A stretch of DNA of 64,000 nucleotides. Source: Microvirga flocculans ATCC BAA-817. Lineage in GTDB: Bacteria; Pseudomonadota; Alphaproteobacteria; Rhizobiales; Beijerinckiaceae. Position 1 is the first letter of the stretch. The number at the start of each line of letters is the position of its first letter. The notes beneath the pieces are model-generated. The model searched no databases, was not told where the DNA came from, and was given only the letters and a program-made list of their open reading frames with translations. The stretch lies in NCBI RefSeq assembly GCF_000518665.1, contig NZ_JAEA01000013.1, positions 1-64,000 on the forward strand. The letters run 5' to 3'. The position numbers were made by a program, and so were the translations under genes. Below are positions 34,306 through 41,330 of this stretch, piece after piece.

Positions 34306-34890
34306 TCACGGTGCCGTCACGACGATGGCTGAGCAGGGCGTGGATTTACCGCAGCGGTAGCTGTGCGGTGCTCCGGAGTCGAAATAGATCGCATCGCCCT
34401 CGTCGAGCGCAAATTCGGTACCGGCGATGCTGAGGGCGAGCTGTCCCTTGAGCACGTAGATCAGTTCAGCGCCACTATGCTGGTGCGGCTTCGACTCCTT
34501 CGACGAGGCAGGAAACTCCGCGTAGAACGCCTGCAGCTTGCGGTCGGTGACGGGAAAGTCGAGGCTCTCGAAGAAATAGGATGGCTCGCCCTCCCCCGGT
34601 CGGTCTGGCAGACGCAGCCGCTCCGACTTACGGACAACCGCGATCTTGGGCCGGTCAGGCGTCTCGGCGAAGAAATGATCTAGCCCGACGCCGAACACCA
34701 GGGCAATGCGCAGCAGGGTCGGCAGGGTCGGGATCAGCTGTCCGCGCTCGATCTTGGAGAGCATCGCAGGCGACAAGCCGGTGTGCTCGCCGAGTTGCAC
34801 GAGCCCGAGCTTCTTCTGTTGCCGCAATGCCCGAATCTTGGCGCCTATCTCGTATTGCCCCAGCCCAGCAGCAAGCGTCTCTGACAGCAT
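34306..34890 (-). CDS. XRE-family regulator with C-terminal cupin domain
   Basis: The 194-residue product has an XRE helix-turn-helix at about 12-70 (IGAKIRALRQQKKLGLVQLGEHTGLSPAMLSKIERGQ). A cupin barrel follows at about 110-190 (HQHSGAELIYVLKGQLAL, DEGDAIYFDSGAPHSYR) with two His and one Glu in the usual metal-site places. Such proteins (PuuR/SinR-like) sense small molecules and repress nearby catabolic genes. It is convergent with dabA and divergent from the fasciclin gene 193 bp away, so that spacer may hold its operator. Confidence 0.9.
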   Translation of the reverse strand: MLSETLAAGLGQYEIGAKIRALRQQKKLGLVQLGEHTGLSPAMLSKIERGQLIPTLPTLLRIALVFGVGLDHFFAETPDRPKIAVVRKSERLRLPDRPGEGEPSYFFESLDFPVTDRKLQAFYAEFPASSKESKPHQHSGAELIYVLKGQLALSIAGTEFALDEGDAIYFDSGAPHSYRCGKSTPCSAIVVTAP

Positions 34891-35083
34891 TTCACGCCTC
34901 GGTTTTCCCCTGACTCAATTAAGTCGGCAGATGTTTTACTATAGAGAAAATCAATGTTCATGTCACGACAAAGTGAGTGTGATGAAAATGAGTTTTCATC
35001 ATAGTAGATCTCCAGAGGCCAGCATGATGGTTCTCGACGGTCGCCTGCGGCGACCGATACACCCCGTGCAAGGAGCATGAACG

Positions 35084-35584
35084 ATGCAATTCAACATCAG
35101 GAATTTGGCGATCGCAGCGGTTGCAGCCCTCGGCATCGTGGCCAGCGCCGCAAGCGTTCGCGCAGCCGATCAGGACATCGTTGAAACGGCCGCCGCAGCT
35201 GGCCAGTTCAAGACCCTCGCGAGTGCATTGAAGGAAGCAGGTCTTGTCTCCACCCTCAAGGGCCCTGGCCCCTTCACGGTCTTTGCCCCCACCGATGCGG
35301 CCTTCGCTAAGCTGCCCGCCGGAACGGTCGAGAACCTGCTGAAGCCTGAGAACAAGGACAAGCTCACCGCCATCCTGACCTACCACGTCGTCCCGGGACG
35401 TGTGACGGCGGCCGACGTCACCAAGCTCAAGGAAGCGAAGACGGTGAACGGGAAGATGCTGAACGTCAGTGTGAAAGGCTCCGGCGTCATGATCAACGAC
35501 GCCAACGTTACGCAGGCCGATATCACGGCCTCGAACGGCGTCATCCATGTCGTCGATACCGTGATCCTTCCGCCGAACAACTGA
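35084..35584 (+). CDS. Exported fasciclin-domain protein
   Basis: A signal peptide ends near residue 27 (ASVRAAD), and one FAS1 domain fills the rest of the 166 residues. Its two hallmarks are H1, [21 protein letters not shown], and H2, [17 protein letters not shown], with the YHVVPG turn between. Bacterial single-FAS1 proteins are secreted or periplasmic and are linked to adhesion. CAAGGAGCATGAACG just before the ATG gives a good ribosome site. A hairpin lies after the stop. Confidence 0.93.
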   Translation: MQFNIRNLAIAAVAALGIVASAASVRAADQDIVETAAAAGQFKTLASALKEAGLVSTLKGPGPFTVFAPTDAAFAKLPAGTVENLLKPENKDKLTAILTYHVVPGRVTAADVTKLKEAKTVNGKMLNVSVKGSGVMINDANVTQADITASNGVIHVVDTVILPPNN

Positions 35585-35591
35585 TCCTGCG

Positions 35592-35625
35592 GCCTGGAGC
35601 GCCCCGCCCGGCGTTCCAGGCTTCT
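35592..35625 (+). terminator. Probable terminator after the fasciclin gene
   Basis: GCCTGGA (35592-35598) pairs with TCCAGGC (35615-35621) around a GC-rich loop, followed by TTCTT. A second small hairpin (CACCGG..CCGGTG) lies just after. The T-run is short, so termination may be partial. Confidence 0.5.
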
Positions 35626-36301
35626 TCACCGGCACTCCGGTGCCGTTCCGACCGGGCAAGATACGCTGTCAGGCTGCGAATAGTTCAACCATAAGATCAT
35701 GCTCGTAAAGAGCGGATAATCACGACTTTTCCAGACGCTTAGGGGCCTTTGAACTTCAAGAATCCCGAACGGCCGGGTCGGTTCTTTGTTATCGGCGCAT
35801 CCGCCGGTATCGGATCCACGCCACAGACATTCTCGAATCCGAAGAATTCGAGATGCTCATGCACTTTCCGCTCAGGAGAAGACCGTGCTTCATTGGTGTC
35901 CGGATGGGGCACTGAGAAAAGCGAACATCAGCGCCGCCGCCGGACAGCGCGCTAAAGCGTTCGCCTGCGCTTCATCCTGGCGGCACAGGGTAGTTTCCGA
36001 TCAAAATAGACAATGACGAAGCCGCTCAAAGGCTAATCCGCGCATTGCCGCCATTCAAGCTGCTCCCAAGAGCTATAGCGTAGCTTATGCCGTCTTAAAT
36101 CTGGTTCTTTCGATGTAGACAATCATACATCGAAAGAACCTGAAAGCGATGCTTGCTTCGCCAATATCTTGAATGTTTCATCAAAGAACGCTGCGTGAAT
36201 GGTTATGCCGTTCCTGAGAGGATAATTGAACTTGCGCACACTGGCGCCTCAACAGACGGGATCCATGTATGGCTTTGGTTTCTGAGCTGGAGTCCGGGAC
36301 C
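35626..36301. other. Intergenic region upstream of the NRPS cluster
   Basis: No open frame with a ribosome site is seen here. The region is mixed in composition, with AT-rich patches near 35690-35740 and 36080-36180, and contains the long palindrome listed at 36103. It must carry the promoter for the phosphopantetheinyl transferase gene. Confidence 0.4.
36103..36140. repeat. Perfect 15-bp inverted repeat with 8-nt spacer
   Basis: GGTTCTTTCGATGTA (36103-36117) and TACATCGAAAGAACC (36126-36140) are exact reverse complements around GACAATCA. There is no T-run on either side, so it is not a typical terminator. It lies about 160 bp before the biosynthetic cluster and may be an operator for a dimeric regulator, or a mobile-element scar. 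Confidence 0.7.
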
Positions 36302-36916
36302 ATGAGGCCGGTTCTCGAGAATGACGGTTGGGAGGTCCTGGCCTTCGGACTCGATGCGCAGCCCAGCCGCATTGAAGACATCTCCGCCTGCCTGTCCGAG
36401 GACGAACGTCGACGTTCCCGGAATCTCACCTTGGAGCGGGATCGCCGCAGGTTCATCATGGCACGCGCCCAGTTGCGCCATCTCCTCGCCTCCAGGATAG
36501 GAATCGCGCCGTCCGAGGTCGAATTGGAATACGGCCCGCAAGGCAAGCCTCGCCTCTCGCGGCGCATGCCCGGTCGCGAATTGCATTTCGGGGCCTCCCG
36601 ATCCGAGGATCTCGCCGTCATCGCCCTCTCAGTCAAACACGAGGTCGGCGTGGATATCGAGGCGGTGCGCCCCGTGCCTGAAGCCGACGATATCGCGGCG
36701 CTCTGCTTTTCCGTTCCCGAATATGAATCCTATCGCGCCCTCGATGCAGAGGACAAGCCGGAGGGCTTCCTCCGTCGATGGACCCGGTTGGAAGCTCTCG
36801 CCAAGGCCTTGGGATGCGGCTTGGGGTGTTCTTTTTCTGCGGATGAGCAGGATTGGACAGTTCATTCCTTCGTGCCGAAGCCAGGGTATATCGGGACCGT
36901 GGCAGTCCTGAATTGA
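36302..36916 (+). CDS. Sfp-type 4'-phosphopantetheinyl transferase
   Basis: The product transfers phosphopantetheine from CoA to carrier-protein serines. The Mg-binding motif VGVDIEAVRP is at about residue 110 and the second motif WTRLEALAKALG at about 160, where the usual WxxKEA Lys is replaced by Leu. The substrate-loop sequence is LHFGASRSEDLA, in place of the usual FNLSHS type. The N-terminus (WEVLAFGLD, LSEDERRRSRNL) is typical. ATG 36302 has GGAG 9 nt ahead; an ATG at 36269 is possible but lacks a ribosome site. It starts the thioesterase-NRPS cluster and probably primes the PCP domain at about residue 930 of the NRPS. Confidence 0.9.
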   Translation: MRPVLENDGWEVLAFGLDAQPSRIEDISACLSEDERRRSRNLTLERDRRRFIMARAQLRHLLASRIGIAPSEVELEYGPQGKPRLSRRMPGRELHFGASRSEDLAVIALSVKHEVGVDIEAVRPVPEADDIAALCFSVPEYESYRALDAEDKPEGFLRRWTRLEALAKALGCGLGCSFSADEQDWTVHSFVPKPGYIGTVAVLN

Positions 36917-36940
36917 TCTGTCTGCGATGCGTTCCTTCGT

Positions 36941-37153
36941 TTGCAAAGCGCTATGATGAACAAGAAATTCAACTCCCTCTCGTCCGGTCTCGATGACCTT
37001 GTTCCAGCCGCCCTCACCTTCCATGGGTTGCGGCCGAACAAACAGCGCTCTCCAGTCCCCGATACTTGCCATGAGCATGAAGAAGACGATGAGCGTGTAT
37101 CCGCACCGGGTTCATCGTCAACCATGACAAAAGTGATCGGAGCGGTTCCATGA
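36941..37153 (+). CDS. Possible small ORF coupled to the thioesterase gene
   Basis: A 66-70-codon frame (MMNKKFNSLSSGLDDLV...) ends in ATGA that overlaps the thioesterase start at 37150. No ribosome site is visible before its own ATGs, and the peptide (His/Glu/Asp-rich centre, HEHEEDDERV) matches no family I know. It is not an MbtH-like protein. The overlap is the only argument for it; the opposite strand is also open here. Confidence 0.25.
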   Translation: MQSAMMNKKFNSLSSGLDDLVPAALTFHGLRPNKQRSPVPDTCHEHEEDDERVSAPGSSSTMTKVIGAVP

Positions 37154-38175
37154 AGTCGGACACGTTGAAGATCCCTGAGATTCTCGCGGGGCTTGCCAGC
37201 AAGGATATCAAGGTCTGGGTGGAAGGTAGCCGCCTGCGGTGCAATGCGCCGGCAGGCGCGCTGACGGCGGAATTCCGAGACCAGTTGCGCGACCGAAAAG
37301 ATGAGATCATCGGGTTCCTCAACATGGCCGCTGCGGCGACCCGACAACAGCCTGCTATCGTGCCGCTCCAGTCCAATGGTACGAAAACGCCTATCTATGC
37401 CGTGCCCGGGCATGTCGGAGTCCCCTTTTCCTTCTCCGATTTTTCAAAGCAGCTGGGTGACGATCAACCGTTCTACGCATTGCAGCCTCCCGGCCTGGAT
37501 GGGAAGAGCAAGCCCCTGGAGCGCGTCGAAGACATTGCTGAGTACTTTGCCGGCCAGATCCTCGAATTCCAACCCAGCGGACCGTACATCATCGCCGGCT
37601 ATTGCTCCGGCGCTGCGACGGCCATCGAACTGGCCAAGATCCTGGAGCAACGCGGAGCGGAGATCACGTGCGTGGCTCTCTTCGGTCCTTTCCATCCCAT
37701 CACGTATCAGAAATTTCACCGGTTACTGCTCCTTCATGCCAAGCCGCGAGCCGGTTCGATCAGTCGCCATATGCGTGAGATAGCAAAACTACCATCCCTG
37801 GATGCGCGCCGCCGCTATCTCGTCGACCGTCTCCATGATCTCAATGAGCGTCTTCGCGCATTTGTCGCCGATCTGCATCAAAGCCAGGAGACGGCCGAAG
37901 ATGACCCGGTGCTGGCGCGCAGAGCGCGTCTGAAAGCCTCGGCGATCAGGGCGATAAAGCGATATACTCCCACTCCATATGCGGGCCGCGTCTGCATGTT
38001 CATTCCGAACAAGGCTTGGGTCAATGAAGGATCCGAGCCGCTCCGCTGGCTTCGAACGATGCCCCGTGCCGAGGTCTATTACGGCCCCGATGACTGTTAC
38101 GGCCCTCTCATGCTCGAGGATCCGAACGCGCCGGCCATCGCAGAGCTGTATCGTGAAGCAATCTGGCGAAGGTGA
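37150..38175 (+). CDS. Stand-alone NRPS thioesterase with N-terminal TubC-like docking domain
   Basis: Residues 5-60 resemble a TubC-type docking domain (EILAGLASKDIKVWVEGSRLRCNAP, then LRDRKDEIIGFL), a module that normally sits at the N-terminus of NRPS proteins and binds a partner C-terminus. Residues 70-341 are an alpha/beta-hydrolase thioesterase: PIYAVPGHVG near 85, a nucleophile elbow GYCSGA at about 155 with Cys instead of Ser, and a late AEVYYGPDDCYGPLM region where the catalytic His would be expected but is not evident. GGAGCGG precedes the ATG. The gene lies 48 bp ahead of the NRPS gene. It probably releases or transfers the PCP-bound product. Confidence 0.85.
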   Translation: MKSDTLKIPEILAGLASKDIKVWVEGSRLRCNAPAGALTAEFRDQLRDRKDEIIGFLNMAAAATRQQPAIVPLQSNGTKTPIYAVPGHVGVPFSFSDFSKQLGDDQPFYALQPPGLDGKSKPLERVEDIAEYFAGQILEFQPSGPYIIAGYCSGAATAIELAKILEQRGAEITCVALFGPFHPITYQKFHRLLLLHAKPRAGSISRHMREIAKLPSLDARRRYLVDRLHDLNERLRAFVADLHQSQETAEDDPVLARRARLKASAIRAIKRYTPTPYAGRVCMFIPNKAWVNEGSEPLRWLRTMPRAEVYYGPDDCYGPLMLEDPNAPAIAELYREAIWRR

Positions 38176-38223
38176 ATGAACTTAATGAAATGATCCTCAT
38201 GTTTTCGATGGAGAGCCTATCTC

Positions 38224-41199
38224 ATGAACGTTTTCCAGCCTTCTTTAACAGAAAGTGTCGCGCTCCCAACTCTGAGCGAACAAGAGCGTCAGTCCCTGGT
38301 TGTCGATTACAATGCCACAGAGGCTCCCTATCCATCGGACAAGACGATCATCGACCTTTTCCACGAACAAGCGGAGCGTGTTCCCGATAGCGAAGCAATC
38401 CGCTTCGAGACTTCAAGTCTCAGCTACAAACACTTGAATGCGCTCTCGAACCGCATGGCCGCTCACTTGCGCTCTCTGGGCGTCGGGCCGGGACAGATTG
38501 TCGTCGTCTTCATGGAGCATTCCATCGAGGTTGTCGTTGCGATCCTGGGCATCATGAAATCTGGCGCGGCTTATGTCCCGGTGGATGCGGCAACGCCGAA
38601 GGGGCGTCTCACAACGATCCTGACGGACATTGCCAGTGGGGCTGGCGGTGCGCTTCCGGTCGTGATCGCACATGAACGCCTCCGGTCCGCCGTCTCGCGC
38701 GAGCACGCCAATGTGGTCGTGCTTGATGCCGGCTTCGAGGCGATCTCGTCTCAACCCGAAACCGATGTTCCATCTGCCGCCGTTCCAGATGGGCTCGCCT
38801 ATATCATCTACACTTCCGGTTCGACGGGCACCCCCAAAGGCGTCATGATCGAACATAGAAGCCTGGTGAACTATATCTGGTGGTCCGCGAGGGTGTATGC
38901 ATCCGGCGAAAGCCTCTCATGGCCCCTGTTTTCCTCACTGGCCTTCGACCTGACCGTCACGACGCTCTTTACGCCGCTCATCACGGGCGGTCGCATCGTG
39001 GTGTATCGTGGCGATCCCGGTCTGGAGAGCATGGTCGTGCTCAAGGTCATCGACGACAATGCCGTCGACATCATGAAGCTGACGCCGTCGCACCTCGCGA
39101 TAATCCGTGACCGCGACCTTCGGCACACACGATTGCGCAAGTTCATCGTCGGGGGAGAAGAATTCAAGACAGAAATCGCGCGAGACATCACCAAAGCGAT
39201 TGCCCACCCGATTGAGATCTACAACGAGTATGGCCCTACCGAAGCGACGGTGGGCTGCATGATTCATCGGTTCGACATCCACCGGGATCAATCCCCGTCC
39301 GTTCCCATCGGCATTCCGGCGGCAAATTCCGGGATCTATGTCCTCGACGAGCGGTATCGGCCGGTCCCTCCTGGCATCATCGGCGAGATGTTCATCGCCG
39401 GAGATGGCCTCGCAAGAGGCTATTTCAACCGCCCCGATCTGACCGACGAGCGGTTCTTGACGATTGCCGATCCTCGGGATCCGGCTTCGAAACTGCGTGT
39501 CTACAAGACAGGCGATCTGGCCCGCTGGAACTCCGAAGGGCGCATGGATTTCCTGGGACGGGCCGACCACCAGGTCAAGGTTGGAGGAACCCGGGTGGAA
39601 CTGGGCGAGATCGAAGCCCGCCTCCTGAAACATCCGGACATCCACGAATGCGCGGTCGCTGCCGTCACCGTTCTGGCGAAACCTCATCGGACGGAAGTAC
39701 GATATTGCGAACGCTGCGGCCTCGAGTCGAACATGCCCGGCACGACATTTGACGAGGCCGGTATCTGCAACCTGTGCCGTGCGTTCGACACCTATGTCGA
39801 TAAGGCCCAGACCTACTTCAAGACTCCTGAAGATCTGGAGGCTCTCATCGCCGAGATGCAGGCGAACCGGAAAGGGCCCTATGATTGCATCGTCCTTCTG
39901 AGCGGCGGCAAGGACAGCAGCTTCATGCTGTGCAAGCTCGCAGCGATGGGGGTCAAGCCGCTCGTCTTTACCCTGGACAACGGGTTCATCTCGGAAGAGG
40001 CCAAGACGAATATCAGGCGGCTCGTGAATACGCTCGGCGTGGATCTTCACTGGGGAAGCACCCCCCACATGAACGAGATCTTCGTCGACAGCCTCAAGCG
40101 CTTTGCGAATGTCTGCAACGGTTGTTTCAAGACGATCTATACTCTGGCCACGAACCTTGCCCGCGAGAGGGGGATCCAGTACATCGTGACAGGCTTGTCG
40201 CGGGGACAGTTCTTCGAAACGCGTCTGACCGAAGAAGTCTTCAAGCGGGACGATTATGACCCGGCCCGTCTGGATGCGCTCGTCATCGAAGCTCGCAAAG
40301 AGTATCACCGTCGCGAAGACGCTGTTTCCCGTTACCTCGATGTCGATGTTTTCCGCAGCGACTCGCTGTTCGAGGAAGTAAAATTCATCGATTTCTATCG
40401 CTACTGGAGCGTTCCTCTTGAGGATATGCTCCAATTCCTCAAGACACAGGTGGGATGGAACCGACCGTCTGACACCGGGCGATCCACAAACTGCCTCATC
40501 AACGATGTCGGGATCTACATCCACAAGAAGCAGAGAGGCTATCACAACTATGCCCTGCCCTACAGCTGGGACGTGCGGCTAGGGCAGAAAACACGTGACG
40601 AAGCCATCGACGAGCTGAACGATGAACTCGATGTGCACCGCATCCAGGATGTCATGGCCCAGATCGGCTACATCGAACCGGCCGCAGCCGAGAATGGCAT
40701 CGCACGTCTTGCGGCCTATTACGTCTCTTCAAAGAACGTGGATGTGGCGGAGCTGCGCGCCCATCTCGCGGAAGAACTGCCTGAGGCGATGATTCCGACA
40801 CACTTCATCCGCCTCGAGCGGATGCCGCTTACCACGAATGGGAAGATTGATCGCGCCGCCCTTCCCGAGCCGACGACGGACAATATCCAATCCGCGCACA
40901 ACTTCATTGCACCGTCCACGGAAACTGAGAAAACACTCGCCGCCCTGTGGTGCGATCTCCTGAAAGTGGATTCCATCGGACGCAACGACAACTTCTTCGA
41001 GCTGGGCGGACACTCTCTGCTGGTGATGCGGGCCGTATCGCGTCTGCGCGATATCTTCGGCGTAGATGTGCAGCTGCGCAACCTCTTCGAGCGTCCGACA
41101 GTGGCCGGACTGGCGGAAGTGATCGATGGCATGCTCTGGATGGCGGAAGCGAACACTGCGTCCCAGTCTCAGGGACCACGGGAGGAAATCGAGCTCTAG
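38224..41199 (+). CDS. One-module NRPS (A-PCP) whose adenylation domain is interrupted by a PP-loop amidotransferase-like domain
   Basis: The 991-residue protein has no condensation domain. Adenylation motifs run in order: A3 YTSGSTGTPKG, A4 LAFDLTV, A5 NEYGPTE, A7 YKTGDLARW and A8 RADHQVKVGGTRVELGEIE at about 455. About 340 foreign residues follow, then A9-A10 (AEELPEAMIPTHFIRLE, LTTNGKIDRAALP) at about 845-880 and a PCP with GGHSLL (Ser at about 930). The insert carries YCERCG...CNLC and the PP-loop LSGGKDSS. Pocket residues read by eye against GrsA are D-L-T-K-I-G-E-V-G plus the A10 Lys, close to the asparagine code. GGAGAG precedes the ATG. The PPTase and thioesterase genes stand before it and an acyl-CoA-dehydrogenase gene after it. 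Confidence 0.93.
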   Translation: MNVFQPSLTESVALPTLSEQERQSLVVDYNATEAPYPSDKTIIDLFHEQAERVPDSEAIRFETSSLSYKHLNALSNRMAAHLRSLGVGPGQIVVVFMEHSIEVVVAILGIMKSGAAYVPVDAATPKGRLTTILTDIASGAGGALPVVIAHERLRSAVSREHANVVVLDAGFEAISSQPETDVPSAAVPDGLAYIIYTSGSTGTPKGVMIEHRSLVNYIWWSARVYASGESLSWPLFSSLAFDLTVTTLFTPLITGGRIVVYRGDPGLESMVVLKVIDDNAVDIMKLTPSHLAIIRDRDLRHTRLRKFIVGGEEFKTEIARDITKAIAHPIEIYNEYGPTEATVGCMIHRFDIHRDQSPSVPIGIPAANSGIYVLDERYRPVPPGIIGEMFIAGDGLARGYFNRPDLTDERFLTIADPRDPASKLRVYKTGDLARWNSEGRMDFLGRADHQVKVGGTRVELGEIEARLLKHPDIHECAVAAVTVLAKPHRTEVRYCERCGLESNMPGTTFDEAGICNLCRAFDTYVDKAQTYFKTPEDLEALIAEMQANRKGPYDCIVLLSGGKDSSFMLCKLAAMGVKPLVFTLDNGFISEEAKTNIRRLVNTLGVDLHWGSTPHMNEIFVDSLKRFANVCNGCFKTIYTLATNLARERGIQYIVTGLSRGQFFETRLTEEVFKRDDYDPARLDALVIEARKEYHRREDAVSRYLDVDVFRSDSLFEEVKFIDFYRYWSVPLEDMLQFLKTQVGWNRPSDTGRSTNCLINDVGIYIHKKQRGYHNYALPYSWDVRLGQKTRDEAIDELNDELDVHRIQDVMAQIGYIEPAAAENGIARLAAYYVSSKNVDVAELRAHLAEELPEAMIPTHFIRLERMPLTTNGKIDRAALPEPTTDNIQSAHNFIAPSTETEKTLAALWCDLLKVDSIGRNDNFFELGGHSLLVMRAVSRLRDIFGVDVQLRNLFERPTVAGLAEVIDGMLWMAEANTASQSQGPREEIEL
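39664..40690 (+). other. Embedded zinc-knuckle/PP-loop ATPase domain inside the NRPS
   Basis: Within the NRPS reading frame, residues about 481-822 match the N-acetyl sugar amidotransferase group (WbpG, PseA, LegG): two Cys pairs in YCERCGLESNMPG..FDEAGICNLC (about 494-520), the pyrophosphatase loop LSGGKDSSFML (about 559), VFTLDNGFISEEA, CNGCFKTIYTLA and YIVTGLSRGQFFETRL. In those enzymes this domain activates a substrate with ATP and adds ammonia supplied by a HisH-like glutaminase; no such glutaminase is present here. The borders are estimated from where adenylation similarity stops and resumes. Confidence 0.85.
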
Positions 41200-41330
41200 C
41201 GTAGGCTGCGGACCCGGGGGCCGCGTCGAACCATATCTTACAAGAGAAACATTCGCAAAGGAATGACGCGGGTTCGCAAGTAATTGACGGCGATGGGCGT
41301 TTGTGTCGGGCGATAGAGCAGGTGGGGATC

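Noticed and set aside
34194..34433. Short plus-strand frame after dabA, with ATGA overlap (a P-II-like partner was considered, as near some dab operons)
   Set aside because: The translation has no P-II T-loop or fold motifs, and most of it lies antisense to the XRE-cupin gene.
41200..41330. GC-rich hairpin after the NRPS gene (GCGG..CCGC) as terminator
   Set aside because: The stem is short and imperfect and has no T-run, so read-through into the dehydrogenase gene is more likely.
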